A stretch of 64,000 nucleotides of DNA. Source: Sphingobacterium psychroaquaticum (GTDB lineage Bacteria > Bacteroidota > Bacteroidia > Sphingobacteriales > Sphingobacteriaceae). A program made the translations under genes and the position numbers. Below are positions 25,201 through 35,563 of the stretch, piece by piece. The DNA lies in assembly GCF_900177625.1 (NCBI RefSeq), contig NZ_FXAU01000005.1:186001-250000 (forward strand). Direction: 5' to 3'. The notes beneath the pieces are model-generated. The model was not told where the DNA came from. It saw nothing but the letters and a program-made list of their open reading frames with translations, and did not search any database. The number at the start of each line of letters is the position of its first letter. The first letter of the stretch is position 1.

Positions 25201-26841
25201 CTATTGTCCAAGGACCTCTACGATCGGTTTACCGATAGATCCATTTGGTTCCATGACATGCAATAAGGACGCAATCGTCGGTGCAATATCAACAATGTGT
25301 ACCTCTTTATTGCTGACGCCTTTCTTCACGCCCCAGCCCATAAAGATTAATGGAATGTGTGAGTCGTAGGCCGACCATACGCCGTGCGTAGTACCTGTTC
25401 CACGTGGCGTTCCGGAATACCATTGTGGCTCCGGAATGATTTGGATCGCACCACTGTTTTTGCGGTTGTAACCATTGATGATTTTCTCCCGAATTGGTGC
25501 CGGAATAAACATGTTTTGGTTTCCTTCCATATCGACTACATAGGCTATGCCTTCTTCTTTGTTAAGCTTCGTGATGATGCTTTGTTTTACCTTATCAAGA
25601 TCAAGCTGTAGAGAATCGATCAACTGGTAGTTCAAGTGAACCTGATAGTTCATCAGGCTGCGCACAATTTTGTCGGATCCGAATTTTTTTGCAAGATCAT
25701 TGTTCAAGTCGCGCTGAATCTGTCTGGTAAAGAGGTAGCCACCATTTCCTTTTTGATCGGTATAATACATCGGGTTATACGATGCGGCGTGATCTGCTGT
25801 TAAGAAAAAGGTATAGTTTCCTTTTCCGACGGTTTCGTCCAAGTACGTAATAAAGTTGGCAATATCGCGATCTAGACGAAGATACGTATCCTCGATTTCA
25901 ACAGCAGATAAAGAATACCGATGGCCTACGTAGTCGGTCGCCGATAAGCTAACACAAAGGAAATCTGTGCTGTTCGTAGGGTTGTGACCTAGTTTTTCAT
26001 TTTGTATCGCTGATTTGGCAAAATCTAACGTTAGGGTATTTCCCTGTGGCGTTGTTTTGATCAACTCATACCCGGCATCCTTCATGAGTTCAGACGTCTT
26101 TCTTGGAAAAGTAGGGCTCGCTTCGCCGGGCCATTTTCCTTCGTAAGGGTTGTTGTCTGCGATACTATTGGTGTAGGTTTCGATTGGATAGAGGGTGTTC
26201 CAGTCTTGTTTTAGGTATTTTTCAGCGAGTTTTTGTTTATTAAAGCCCTTGACCCAGTTTGGTAGGTCTTTCATGTAAAAGGTGCTGGAAATCCAATCAC
26301 CTGATTTACTCTCAAACCAGTAGGCCGCATCCGCAAAATGACCCGCAGGCAAAATGCCTCCTCTATCCTTAATGGATATACCTATAACTTTCGACTGGAA
26401 ATTGGTTGCAAGCTTTAGTTGGTCCGTGATCGTGGAGGTCAGCAAGTTGCGCGGCGATTGCTTGCCTTCTTTTTCTGTTGTGCCGACACCTTGAACATTA
26501 TCATCTTGTGTACAATACATCGCTTCGCCGGTCGACTGAATGATCCAGTCATTGGCCGCAACGCCATGAATCGAAGGAACAGAACCTGTATATACAGAGC
26601 TATGCCCAATGGCCGTGTATGTTGGAATATAGTTGATAATGGTGTTCTCGCACGAAAAGCCATCGTTCAGTAAACGCTTAAAACCATCGTTGCCATAACG
26701 ATCGGCAAAGCGGTATAAATAATCCCATCGCATTTGGTCTACCATGAGGCCAACGACGAGTTTCGGTCTGGCAGGTTGTTGAGCTGACGCTTGAAAGGCA
26801 AGCGCTAAGCTACATACACCTGTTATAAATGATTTCCACAT
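25201..26841 (-). CDS. pafA: Alkaline phosphatase PafA
   Basis: 546-residue secreted phosphomonoesterase, the same length as the Elizabethkingia enzyme. Signal peptide ends AFQASA. The metal-binding Asp lies in VVGLMVDQMRWDYLY, the nucleophile Thr in IPTYTAIGHSS (Thr76) and the phosphate-contacting Lys/Arg in ISIKDRGG (158-160). Further metal ligands are in CVSLSATDYVGHRY and FLTADHAAS. PafA releases phosphate from many phosphomonoesters in the periplasm and, in Bacteroidota, is expressed even when phosphate is plentiful. It lies 13 bases before the 3' end of uvrA, so it may be co-transcribed downstream of uvrA. Confidence 0.93.
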   Translation of the reverse strand: MWKSFITGVCSLALAFQASAQQPARPKLVVGLMVDQMRWDYLYRFADRYGNDGFKRLLNDGFSCENTIINYIPTYTAIGHSSVYTGSVPSIHGVAANDWIIQSTGEAMYCTQDDNVQGVGTTEKEGKQSPRNLLTSTITDQLKLATNFQSKVIGISIKDRGGILPAGHFADAAYWFESKSGDWISSTFYMKDLPNWVKGFNKQKLAEKYLKQDWNTLYPIETYTNSIADNNPYEGKWPGEASPTFPRKTSELMKDAGYELIKTTPQGNTLTLDFAKSAIQNEKLGHNPTNSTDFLCVSLSATDYVGHRYSLSAVEIEDTYLRLDRDIANFITYLDETVGKGNYTFFLTADHAASYNPMYYTDQKGNGGYLFTRQIQRDLNNDLAKKFGSDKIVRSLMNYQVHLNYQLIDSLQLDLDKVKQSIITKLNKEEGIAYVVDMEGNQNMFIPAPIREKIINGYNRKNSGAIQIIPEPQWYSGTPRGTGTTHGVWSAYDSHIPLIFMGWGVKKGVSNKEVHIVDIAPTIASLLHVMEPNGSIGKPIVEVLGQ

Positions 26842-26854
26842 ATTATCTCTTGGT

Positions 26855-29668
26855 TTAAGAATGAGCTGATAAATGTAGGTGATTTTTTAAAAACTTCCCT
26901 GTATAAGATTCGTTACAGAGGGTAAGATCCTCTGGTGTTCCGGCAAATACCAGCTTGCCACCATGGTTTCCACCTTCCGGACCGATATCGATCACCCAGT
27001 CAGCCGTTTTTATCATTTCCATATTATGCTCAATAACAAGAATACTATTCCCTAATGCAATTAAGGCGTCGAAAGCTTTGATCAGCTTTTGAATATCATG
27101 AAAGTGCAGTCCCGTTGTCGGTTCGTCGAAGATAAATAAGGTTCGTTTGCTGTTGTTTCCTTTAATTAAGAAAGAGGCCAATTTAATACGTTGCGCTTCA
27201 CCGCCGGAGAGCGTGCTAGACGGTTGCCCTAGCTTTACGTAACCCAGACCTACATCTTGGAGCGGTTGAATCTTTCCTAATATTTTCGGTTGATCGGCAA
27301 AGAAAACAATGGCTTCATCAACACTTAGCTCTAAAATATCGGATACAGATTTCTCCTTGTATGTAACATCAAGCACATGCTGTTTAAAGCGTTTTCCGCC
27401 ACAAGCCTCACAAGGAAGCACAATATCAGCCATAAACTGCATTTCTATTTTCACTTCTCCATCACCCTGGCAAACATCGCAGCGTCCACCTTCCACATTA
27501 AAAGAGAAAGCAGCAGGTTTGAGTCCACCAGCTTTAGCCGCAGGAAGTGCTGCATAGACCGCTCGGATCTCATCCCATCCCTTGACATATGTTACAGGAT
27601 TAGACCGCGAAGAGCGTCCAATCGGATTCTGATCGATCATCTCAATTTGTTGGATATGATCAATAGCGCCCTCAATTCCATCAAATAAACCCGTTTGTTC
27701 GCCCGAATAGTTTCCTATAGCCTTTTGTAGTGCAGGATAGAGAATGCGTTTAACGAGTGATGTTTTACCCGAACCCGAAACACCGGTTACAACGGTAAAG
27801 ACATTTAAAGGAAAAGAAGCGTCAATACCTTGGAGATTGTTTTCGCGGGCACCTTTCACGGTAATGCTCTCTGTCCAACGACGACGGCTCGCCGGAGTGG
27901 GAATGCTTTTCGCACCACTCAAGTATTGTCCGGTTAAACTTGTTTTGCTTTGTATTATTTCGTTATAGTTACCCGCAAATACCAGCTGACCACCATGAAT
28001 ACCAGCCTCGGGGCCAATATCGATAATATAGTCGGCAGCCTCCATCATTTCTTGCTCATGCTCAACCACAACGACGGTATTACCAACATCCCGTAGTGAT
28101 TTCAATACACCGATTAAGCGTTGTGTGTCGCGCGGGTGAAGACCAATGCTTGGTTCGTCAAGCACATAGATAGAGCCTACCAAGGAGCTTCCCAGCGATG
28201 TGGCTAGATTAATACGTTGCGACTCTCCGCCAGAAAGGGTATTGCTTAACCGGTTTAATGTCAGATAGCTTAAACCAACATCACATAAGAATTGCAATCT
28301 GTTCTCAATCTCTGCCAACAAACGTTTTGCAATAATCTTTTCGTTTTTGTCGAGGTCAAGACTTGTGAAAAAGGTAAGTGCTTCATCGAGCGGAAGCAAT
28401 ACAATATCGGTGATCGATTTTTCTCTTATCTTGACGTAAGTCGCATCTTTTCGTAGGCGTGAGCCCTTACACTCGGGACAATCTGTCTTACCGCGATATC
28501 TGGATAGCATCACACGGTACTGTATTTTATAGGTCTGCTGTTCTAGCTCTTCAAAAAACTGGTTCAGCCCCGTGAAATATTTATTACCTGTCCAAAGCAG
28601 TTCTTGTTGTGCTGCGGTCAGGTCACCATAAGCACGGTGAACCGGAAAGTCGAATTTTATCGCCGTCCGTGTTAATTTATCCAACCATTCGCCCATCTTC
28701 TCTCCGCGCCATGGGGCAATAGCACCATCGTACACAGATTTACTCTTATCAGGAATAACAAGGTCCGGATCGATACCAATAACCTTACCATAACCTTCAC
28801 ACTTTTTACAAGCGCCATACGGGTTGTTAAAGCTGAAAAAATTAGGGGATGGTTCTTCAAAAGTTAAGCCGTCTAATTCAAACTTATCTGAATAGTGTCT
28901 CAATTCACCATTTGTCTCGACAAAACACTCTCCTTTTCCTTCGAAAAGTGCGGTTTGCAGCGAGTCTGCTAAACGGCTGTATGTCTCCTCTTCGCTATCC
29001 AACACGATACGGTCGACCACAATTTGTATGTCGCCCGGTTGGAAGGTGTTGTTTTTGATGCCTTTGTCCTCAATAATGTTTTCGATCTTTTGGATGCTAT
29101 CCATATACTTGATCCGCACGAAACCTTTCTGCAACTGGAGGGAAAGCTCTTCCTTCAGTTTTCGGTCATTATAGGGATGCAATGGCGCGAAGATCGTTGC
29201 TGTCGTATCGTTCGGTAGCGTCATCATCTCTCCAACAATGGAGGACACCGAGTCCTTGGTTACTTCGCGGCCCGATATCGGGGAGATTGTTTTGCCGATC
29301 CGCGCAAAAAGCAGCTTTAGATAGTCATAGATCTCTGTTGATGTACCGACTGTAGAGCGGGGATTCGATGTGATTACTTTTTGCTCGATGGCAATGGCGG
29401 GAGCAATACCTTTGATATAGTCTACTTCAGGCTTGTTCATCCGTCCCATAAACTGGCGCGCATAAGAAGATAAGCTTTCTACATATCGCCTCTGCCCTTC
29501 GGCATAAAGGGTGTCAAAAGCTAACGATGATTTTCCTGAACCGGACATTCCCGTGATTACGACAAGCTTGTTCTTTGGAATATCAACATCAATGTTTTTC
29601 AGGTTGTTGACACGTGCACCTTTGATTTCGATGTATGATTTGGAGTTTTCTGTTGACTTTTTCGACAT
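26855..29668 (-). CDS. uvrA: Excinuclease ABC subunit UvrA (first of two copies)
   Basis: 937-residue UvrA with two ABC ATPase cassettes. Walker A motifs are GMSGSGKSS near residue 39 and GVSGSGKTS near 635; signatures are LSGGESQR and LSGGEAQR. Zinc-binding Cys pairs are [15 protein letters not shown] and CDVCQGDG, with CEACGGKR last. Length and the presence of the region between the first Walker A and zinc modules indicate a full-length class with the UvrB-interacting insertion, not the short UvrA2 type. UvrA recognises bulky DNA lesions and loads UvrB. A second uvrA lies at 52352-55210. The start ATG is 6 bases after the minus-strand box TACCTTTG (29675-29682), so probably leaderless. Confidence 0.93.
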   Translation of the reverse strand: MSKKSTENSKSYIEIKGARVNNLKNIDVDIPKNKLVVITGMSGSGKSSLAFDTLYAEGQRRYVESLSSYARQFMGRMNKPEVDYIKGIAPAIAIEQKVITSNPRSTVGTSTEIYDYLKLLFARIGKTISPISGREVTKDSVSSIVGEMMTLPNDTTATIFAPLHPYNDRKLKEELSLQLQKGFVRIKYMDSIQKIENIIEDKGIKNNTFQPGDIQIVVDRIVLDSEEETYSRLADSLQTALFEGKGECFVETNGELRHYSDKFELDGLTFEEPSPNFFSFNNPYGACKKCEGYGKVIGIDPDLVIPDKSKSVYDGAIAPWRGEKMGEWLDKLTRTAIKFDFPVHRAYGDLTAAQQELLWTGNKYFTGLNQFFEELEQQTYKIQYRVMLSRYRGKTDCPECKGSRLRKDATYVKIREKSITDIVLLPLDEALTFFTSLDLDKNEKIIAKRLLAEIENRLQFLCDVGLSYLTLNRLSNTLSGGESQRINLATSLGSSLVGSIYVLDEPSIGLHPRDTQRLIGVLKSLRDVGNTVVVVEHEQEMMEAADYIIDIGPEAGIHGGQLVFAGNYNEIIQSKTSLTGQYLSGAKSIPTPASRRRWTESITVKGARENNLQGIDASFPLNVFTVVTGVSGSGKTSLVKRILYPALQKAIGNYSGEQTGLFDGIEGAIDHIQQIEMIDQNPIGRSSRSNPVTYVKGWDEIRAVYAALPAAKAGGLKPAAFSFNVEGGRCDVCQGDGEVKIEMQFMADIVLPCEACGGKRFKQHVLDVTYKEKSVSDILELSVDEAIVFFADQPKILGKIQPLQDVGLGYVKLGQPSSTLSGGEAQRIKLASFLIKGNNSKRTLFIFDEPTTGLHFHDIQKLIKAFDALIALGNSILVIEHNMEMIKTADWVIDIGPEGGNHGGKLVFAGTPEDLTLCNESYTGKFLKNHLHLSAHS

Positions 29669-29674
29669 AACTTA

Positions 29675-29682
29675 CAAAGGTA
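29675..29682 (-). promoter_or_regulatory. TAnnTTTG promoter element of the first uvrA (leaderless)
   Basis: TACCTTTG on the minus strand, 6 bases from the ATG. No SOS-type palindrome was noticed nearby. Confidence 0.65.
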
Positions 29683-29696
29683 AGCATTTCTCGCGG

Positions 29697-29765
29697 GTAG
29701 TTCATGGTGGTAGTTGATAGTCTTTACTGGATAGTTCGTCGTTTTAGAATTTTAGTTGGTCGGGG
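29697..29765. repeat. Second patch of GTAGTTCATGGT-type degenerate repeat
   Basis: Contains GTAGTTCATGGT, GTAGTTGATAGT, ATAGTTCGTCGT and TTTAGTTGGT in one orientation, like the left arm of the array at 11414-11547; no complementary arm is seen here. It occupies part of the 310-base gap between the divergent uvrA and TonB-receptor genes. The rest of the gap (29766-29926) holds nothing I recognise. Confidence 0.5.
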
Positions 29766-29926
29766 ATTCTTAGCGTTATGGAGTTAGGGTGTTCCCGCCT
29801 TTGTAGTCTTAGTCGTGGTATGCGCGGCTCTCTCGCTGGAGATAAGATGCTGTAAATTTCTTTTTGCTGTCACAACATATGTTTTTGTGCATGTTTTAAA
29901 AATAAATCGGTAAAAATGAGGTGCAT

Positions 29927-29947
29927 TATTTAGATTTTGTCTAAATA
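29927..29947. promoter_or_regulatory. Perfect 8-5-8 palindrome, candidate metalloregulator operator
   Basis: TATTTAGA-TTTTG-TCTAAATA ends 4 bases upstream of the -7 box of the TonB-receptor operon, so a bound protein would block RNA polymerase. The A/T-rich arms around TAGA/TCTA resemble operators of Fur- or DtxR-type metal repressors; the regulator is inferred and not encoded in the window. No second copy was noticed in the window. Confidence 0.6.
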
Positions 29948-29951
29948 GAAT

Positions 29952-29959
29952 TATATTTG
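29952..29959 (+). promoter_or_regulatory. TAnnTTTG promoter element of the receptor-protease operon
   Basis: TATATTTG, 19 bases before the ATG at 29979. An in-frame TTG at 29973 is rejected in favour of that ATG, which starts a proper signal peptide. Confidence 0.65.
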
Positions 29960-29978
29960 TAGCCAATCTTCGTTGAAA

Positions 29979-32723
29979 ATGAATAGAATATTAGTGGTCA
30001 TTGCGATCGGTACAGGGTTGTACTTGCCTTTTTCGGCTGCGGCAAAAGGACGTTCTTTAGAATATATTACCGTACAACAACAAGAGCAGCAAAAAGTATC
30101 GGGTAAGGTTATACACCAGGGGAAGCCTGTTCGTGGTGCAACCGTTCGATTAAAAGAATTAGAACTCTTTGCGATGACGGATGCTGAAGGAACTTTTGTG
30201 TTTCCTAATGTGCCTGTAGGAAATTATACTTTACAGGTACAATATACGGGCATGAAACCGATCGAGGTGAAGGCAATAACGGGTGCTAAGCCGGTAGAAA
30301 TTGCGCTAATCGAAAATTCTATTGCCCTCGAAGATATCCAGGTTGTGGGGCAGGTATCCAACGTAAAAGGGGCTACTTCAACTTATATCTCACGACAGGC
30401 TATTGAACACCTTCAGGCGACCAACCTCGGGGAGCTTTTGCAACTGTTGCCTGGGCAAAAAATTGGGAATCCATCTTTTTCGGGTGTCAATAAACCGCTG
30501 ATCCGTCAGATGGGGGATGTCAATGGCGACAATGTTGCTGCAATGGGAACTGCGGTCATTATTAATGGTGCTCAACTGTCCAATAATGCCGATCTCCAGG
30601 CGGCAAATACCGCTCGAGGGGGTGTGCTCTCTAACTTTTCCAATTCAACGGGGATGGGAACAGATCTACGTCAACTCTCGGCGGATAATGTGGAGTCAGT
30701 AGAGGTGATCCGAGGAATTCCTTCGGTTGAATACGGTGACCTTACATCGGGAATATTGGATGTGAAGACTAAAGCTGCTGTGGAACCCTTGCAAGCAAAA
30801 TTCAGATTGAATCCGACCATGCGCCAGGCTTGGTTGGGTCAGGGCTTTAGTACCGGAAAGAACGGAGGTGCTTTGTTCGTGGATGTGGACTATACGCATG
30901 CGTCTGACAAGCAAATCCAAACTTCAGAATCTTATCAGCGAATAAACACATCCTTGCAATATACCCATACTGTAGGCCGGAATAAAAATCTATATACGAA
31001 TACGAATCTGAGCTTTGGGGGGTATTTTGATAACAGCCGAATTGATCAGGATTTAATTATACAACAAGAGCTAAAGCGGGCGGAGAATTATGATTTACGC
31101 TTTTCGACGAACGGTCGGTGGAATATTGATAAACGTTTTGCGCGAAACATAAACTATGTGCTTTCTGCACAATATGGAATACAGCATGGATTCCAGCAGG
31201 GGATGACGAACGGACAGATTTCTGCCGTTTCCAGTGCGCTGGAGAATGGAACCAATGAAGTTCCCTATTTGCCATCTAATTATTTGGCCAAACTGTGGAT
31301 CGATGGTAAGCCGCTTAATGTGCAGGCTAAAGTTTCGGATAATTTTTATTTCTCAACGGGCGCTGTGCGTCACGGGATTGTTGTCGGTGGACAGTATAGT
31401 TTGGATAAGAATTTCGGCGTTGGTAAGACTTTTGATCCGATGGCTCCTCCAGCAGCGCTGGGTAATATCGCGACAAGGCCACGTTCTTTTAATGATATTC
31501 CAGCGATGCAGCAGTTGTCTTTTTACTTGGAAGATAAGGTGTCTGCCAATTTATTCAACAGAGAATTGAGTATTGTGGCCGGACTTCGTTATGATAATAT
31601 TCAGCCTTTTGCCGATAATAGTAAATATGCTTTTTCACCACGGATCAATGCTTCGTATACCTTGATTGATGGTTTAAATATTCGTGGGGGCTACGGACAT
31701 AGTGCGAAAGCTCCAGGACTGATTTACTTGTATCCTGAAAATGCTTATGCCGATATTTTTAGCTTAAACTACTACAAAGAAAACCCGGCAGAGAGTCTCG
31801 CTTTGATGACTACACGTGTGTTTTCTACCGAAAATAGGGACCTCCAAATTGCAAAATCTAAGAAAGCGGAAGTCGGGTTGGACTACCGATTCTTGAAGAA
31901 CAAACGGGTCTATTTAACGTATTACAACGAGCATACGAAGAACGGTTATAGCATGTTCGATCAATACAATTTTGCAACCGTGCCTATGTATACGGTATTA
32001 TCACAAGAGGCGGGTAAGAAACCGGAACTGAGCCCTGTAGTCAAAGACTCTTTGTATGTAACGGATTACAAGCGCCCGGGCAATAATGTTAACATTACGA
32101 ACAGAGGTTTTGAGTTTGATGTAGATTTTGGTCGTGTGGAAGCTATTCGTACCTCATTTACGGTGAATGGCGCCTACATGTATACCAAACGTATGGATAA
32201 TACGCCTTTAGTGTATGCACGTCGTGTCGCAGGTGAAGCGTATAACAGACTTGGTGTCTTCGAAAATCGAGGTAAGGAGTATGAACAGTTTGTAAGTACA
32301 ATCCGTGCCATCCATCATATCCCTGAGTTACGTTTGATTGTGAGTTTGACGGCACAGACAGTATGGATGGATAAAAATAGATACTTGAATTACACGAGCC
32401 GTCCCTATGCAGTTATCCCAATGGTAGAGGGTGGTGCTGGTAATATTGTTGAATTGACACCCGCTGAGATTGCTGCCATTCCAGAAACATCAGGTATTTA
32501 TCTCAGCATTGCGGATAACTATTACAAAGAAGAGTCCTGGAAACCGCTGTGGCTATTTAATATGAAGTTGACGAAAGAGTTCGGCAAAAACTATGGTTTT
32601 TCATTTTATGTGAATAATATCACCAACAGTCGGCCATTGAGAAACAGTACACGTTATCCGGATCAATATGAGAAGAGAAATATTCCGATCTTTTTTGGTA
32701 GCGAGTTAACCTTTAAGTTTTAA
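29979..32723 (+). CDS. TonB-dependent receptor, first gene of candidate uptake operon
   Basis: 914-residue outer-membrane receptor. Signal peptide MNRILVVIAIGTGLYLPFSA. Carboxypeptidase-regulatory domain at about 40-115 (VSGKVIHQGKPVRGATVRL, then FPNVPVGNYTLQV). Plug domain at about 125-270 with LGELLQLLPGQKIGNPSF, VIINGAQLSNNADLQ and VESVEVIRGIPSVEYGDLT, the last being a hallmark of TonB receptor plugs. The barrel follows and ends FFGSELTFKF. Such receptors import siderophores, heme, cobalamin or oligomers with energy from TonB. The palindrome over its promoter suggests metal control. Followed at short spacing by a DUF4876-like lipoprotein, a DUF6850-like barrel and a gingipain-like protease. 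Confidence 0.88.
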   Translation: MNRILVVIAIGTGLYLPFSAAAKGRSLEYITVQQQEQQKVSGKVIHQGKPVRGATVRLKELELFAMTDAEGTFVFPNVPVGNYTLQVQYTGMKPIEVKAITGAKPVEIALIENSIALEDIQVVGQVSNVKGATSTYISRQAIEHLQATNLGELLQLLPGQKIGNPSFSGVNKPLIRQMGDVNGDNVAAMGTAVIINGAQLSNNADLQAANTARGGVLSNFSNSTGMGTDLRQLSADNVESVEVIRGIPSVEYGDLTSGILDVKTKAAVEPLQAKFRLNPTMRQAWLGQGFSTGKNGGALFVDVDYTHASDKQIQTSESYQRINTSLQYTHTVGRNKNLYTNTNLSFGGYFDNSRIDQDLIIQQELKRAENYDLRFSTNGRWNIDKRFARNINYVLSAQYGIQHGFQQGMTNGQISAVSSALENGTNEVPYLPSNYLAKLWIDGKPLNVQAKVSDNFYFSTGAVRHGIVVGGQYSLDKNFGVGKTFDPMAPPAALGNIATRPRSFNDIPAMQQLSFYLEDKVSANLFNRELSIVAGLRYDNIQPFADNSKYAFSPRINASYTLIDGLNIRGGYGHSAKAPGLIYLYPENAYADIFSLNYYKENPAESLALMTTRVFSTENRDLQIAKSKKAEVGLDYRFLKNKRVYLTYYNEHTKNGYSMFDQYNFATVPMYTVLSQEAGKKPELSPVVKDSLYVTDYKRPGNNVNITNRGFEFDVDFGRVEAIRTSFTVNGAYMYTKRMDNTPLVYARRVAGEAYNRLGVFENRGKEYEQFVSTIRAIHHIPELRLIVSLTAQTVWMDKNRYLNYTSRPYAVIPMVEGGAGNIVELTPAEIAAIPETSGIYLSIADNYYKEESWKPLWLFNMKLTKEFGKNYGFSFYVNNITNSRPLRNSTRYPDQYEKRNIPIFFGSELTFKF

Positions 32724-32768
32724 TCAGACGATACACTGCCGAATGGCAAGTAGAAAAATAAGAAATAG

Positions 32769-33953
32769 ATGAAAAAGATATGTTTTATACTTCTGGGACT
32801 GTCGCAGCTGATGCTGGCCAGTTGTAGAAAGGAATTTGAAGTGGTGGATAGCGTGCCGGTTGTTTTTCAATTGGTTTTTCCGGAGAGTTTTAAGGAAGGC
32901 GCTGTGCCGGAAAAGGTAAATATTCAACTTAAGAATAATGTGACCGGCGAAGTGCGCCAGTTGGTTTCTGATGTGGAGGGTAAGTTGGCGTTGAATCTGA
33001 TTCCGGGAACCTATTCTCTTGCCGCGTCTCGTAGCTATACGGCGGCGGAATCAGAAGAACTGATTGGACACGCACAAGAATCTTTTGTGAATGCGAGCAT
33101 AGCCCCACTATTGGTGGAAACAAGTACGCGGGCGGTCAGTGTACCCTTGAAAGTGAGCCAAGCCGGTAGTTTGGTTATACGGGAGTACTATTATAGTGGT
33201 GTACCGAGTGTTTATTTCTATGATTTGTTTTTGGAGATATACAACAACTCGAACGAAACGGTTTACCTTGATAGTATGTATATGGGGAATACGAAGGCAG
33301 GAAGCACGTCTGCTCATGGTTTTCTGTCCAAGACAGACTCGGTTTATTTGGCACAAGTATGGATGATTCCGGGTTCAGGCAAAGACCACGCTTTAGCACC
33401 AGGAGAGTCGTTTATTATATCGATGAATGCGATCAATCACAGGGACGATCCAAAAGGGAATCCGAACTCACCGGTTAATTTAGGGAAAGGTATTTCCAAT
33501 TTTGAGACCTATTGGCCGTACACGAATCGAGATACCGATAACCCGGATGTACCAAATCTGTTTCACGCATACGCAAGTACTACAGCTGGGTTTGATTGGT
33601 TGCCAGGTTCTAATGGTGGAGGAATTGTGATTTTCGAGGGTAAGGATTTTGCAAAATGGCCAGTTGCCCGGGAGCCGAACGCTACAGGTAACACACAATA
33701 TAAGTCTGTTCCTGTGGGAGTCATTATTGATGGGGTCGACTGTGTGCCAAATGCTAACGTTGCTGCCGATAAGAAGCGTCTACCTATTTCGGTAGATGCC
33801 GGGATGACGACTACGGGAGCGATCTATAGTGGAAAATCAGTACGCCGGAAAGTAAAGCAGGTGATTGGCGGACAGACGATCTTCCAAGATACCAATAACT
33901 CGTCTCTGGATTTTGAAATTAACAATACCCCTTCACCACGTAAATGGAATTAA
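32769..33953 (+). CDS. DUF4876-like surface lipoprotein
   Basis: 394-residue lipoprotein: signal MKKICFILLGLSQLML and lipobox LASC (Cys19), followed by RKEFE. Residues about 30-130 look like a carboxypeptidase-regulatory or CNA-B-like beta-sandwich (PEKVNIQLKNNVTGEVRQL, LNLIPGTYSLAAS). The C-terminal part begins LVIREYYYSGV and continues DLFLEIYNNSNETVYLDS, in the style of lamin-tail/DUF4876 domains. It starts 45 bases after the receptor gene. A receptor plus lipoprotein layout is like SusC/SusD-type pairs, so it may be a surface ligand-binding partner; that is inference. The DUF assignment is from memory of the family. Confidence 0.65.
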   Translation: MKKICFILLGLSQLMLASCRKEFEVVDSVPVVFQLVFPESFKEGAVPEKVNIQLKNNVTGEVRQLVSDVEGKLALNLIPGTYSLAASRSYTAAESEELIGHAQESFVNASIAPLLVETSTRAVSVPLKVSQAGSLVIREYYYSGVPSVYFYDLFLEIYNNSNETVYLDSMYMGNTKAGSTSAHGFLSKTDSVYLAQVWMIPGSGKDHALAPGESFIISMNAINHRDDPKGNPNSPVNLGKGISNFETYWPYTNRDTDNPDVPNLFHAYASTTAGFDWLPGSNGGGIVIFEGKDFAKWPVAREPNATGNTQYKSVPVGVIIDGVDCVPNANVAADKKRLPISVDAGMTTTGAIYSGKSVRRKVKQVIGGQTIFQDTNNSSLDFEINNTPSPRKWN

Positions 33954-33958
33954 CAGCA

Positions 33959-35518
33959 ATGAACAGAAGAATAGTATTAGGCTTGCTCTTAACTGGGGTA
34001 ACAGGGGCCGCTATGGCGCAAGAGGGAAAGCAGGTGTTGGATAAGATGGTGCTCCAAGAAGTAAGTATAGATAGCCGTAATTCGGCTTTACTACAGACGG
34101 TGCGCACTTCGAATATTGGTGAATCAACGGTGAGTTATATGGTCGAGGATGGTGATTTCAAGCATCCTTTATTGGCGGCACAAAGTCATTACTTCGACTT
34201 CAGCTCTAAACGGTACCAGGAATTTAAAGGCTGGAAGTTGTATGGTCGATTTGACCTGCGTACAGGTATAGAAAAGGATGTGCCACATACCAGTCAGTTG
34301 GATCCTTTACGATTGAATCCGTATATCTTGATGGATTCTCTGCAGGGTGATTGGAATAAACAACGTTATGGACTAGAGGTAAAAGTCGCATCTCCGTTTT
34401 TTAAAGATCGTGTTGCCGTGGGGTTGGGCTTGAAATATGCGGTAAATACAGGTGCAAGACAACGTGACCCACGTCCAGAAAATACACAAAATGATCTGGA
34501 ATTGATCCCTTCTGTTGCCTACAAGATTAACGATCGAAATATCCTTGGGCTTTTTGGTAGTTATAATTATTTGGGTGAAGATGTGAAAATCACCAATGTA
34601 AATTATAATGTTGCTCACAACTTATATAAGCTGTTAGGGCTCGGAGAGTATGAAGGAAGTTCACCGATCTTTTTGTCGAGTGCAGACATTATTCGTCGTT
34701 ACGCGGGGAATCGTTTTGGTGGAGGATTAAATTACAGTTACGCAAACGGAGGGTTTCGTAGTCATCTAGAAGGCTTTTTTCAGCAGCATACCGAAAAAGC
34801 AACGGACGGATCGACTTATCCTAAAAATGCAGGGGAACATCGGTATAAGAGATATGGCTTCCAAGCGGATTTAAGCCAAACGACAACATCCGGAATTCAT
34901 CAACTGCGTGCAGAATGGATTCAGACCGATATAGAAAATGAAGAGTTTCATCAATATCAGGATCCGATTACACGAAACTATGTGACCTTGTTCTCGGCAG
35001 TACTGAATACCAATTTGGTAACCCAGGCAGCATTACGGTATCAGTTTGGCCGGTTAAAAGGGGATAAGCTGTCGTGGAAAGCGGGAGCAAAAGCACAATA
35101 TCATGGATGGGACAACCGGTATGCCAGCAACCGAAGTCAGCAAACTGTAGACCGGATGCAGTATGAGGTCGATTTTGATAAATATTTCACCTCAGCGGAT
35201 CAGTCCGGCCTTGTGTTGCATGCTGGCGTGGGCTATTCAGATGCTTTTAAAACGATTTTCAACTATGAAGAGAAAGCCTATTCGACAAATTTTATAGCGA
35301 AGGAAATTCTTTATCCTACGAATGCCTTTATGTCAACTGATTTTTGGCAGATCAATGCTGCGGTCCAATATGTGTTTAAGCCGACGGCTAAATCGGGAAC
35401 CCAGTTTTATATTAAAGCTAGCGGTGGATATTTAAAACCGACCGAAGGGAATGCGTATTTTGCAAAAAGTATGTCACGAATGAACGGACAGCTCGCAATT
35501 GGCATTTTTTCCTTTTAA
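33959..35518 (+). CDS. Outer-membrane beta-barrel protein, DUF6850-like
   Basis: 519-residue exported protein. The start at ATG 33959 gives the signal peptide MNRRIVLGLLLTGVTGAAMA and lies 5 bases after the preceding stop; an ATG at 33944 would overlap the upstream gene and add five residues. The rest is a series of amphipathic beta strands with aromatic girdles (GLKYAVNTGARQRDPRP, FGGGLNYSYANGGFRSHLEG) and ends MNGQLAIGIFSF, like an outer-membrane barrel C-terminus. It fits the DUF6850 family, which accompanies DUF4876 proteins and TonB receptors. Substrate unknown. Confidence 0.62.
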   Translation: MNRRIVLGLLLTGVTGAAMAQEGKQVLDKMVLQEVSIDSRNSALLQTVRTSNIGESTVSYMVEDGDFKHPLLAAQSHYFDFSSKRYQEFKGWKLYGRFDLRTGIEKDVPHTSQLDPLRLNPYILMDSLQGDWNKQRYGLEVKVASPFFKDRVAVGLGLKYAVNTGARQRDPRPENTQNDLELIPSVAYKINDRNILGLFGSYNYLGEDVKITNVNYNVAHNLYKLLGLGEYEGSSPIFLSSADIIRRYAGNRFGGGLNYSYANGGFRSHLEGFFQQHTEKATDGSTYPKNAGEHRYKRYGFQADLSQTTTSGIHQLRAEWIQTDIENEEFHQYQDPITRNYVTLFSAVLNTNLVTQAALRYQFGRLKGDKLSWKAGAKAQYHGWDNRYASNRSQQTVDRMQYEVDFDKYFTSADQSGLVLHAGVGYSDAFKTIFNYEEKAYSTNFIAKEILYPTNAFMSTDFWQINAAVQYVFKPTAKSGTQFYIKASGGYLKPTEGNAYFAKSMSRMNGQLAIGIFSF

Positions 35519-35563
35519 CTTTGTCGCAGCTGAAAAGCTACGCTACTTAGATAACATGTACTC

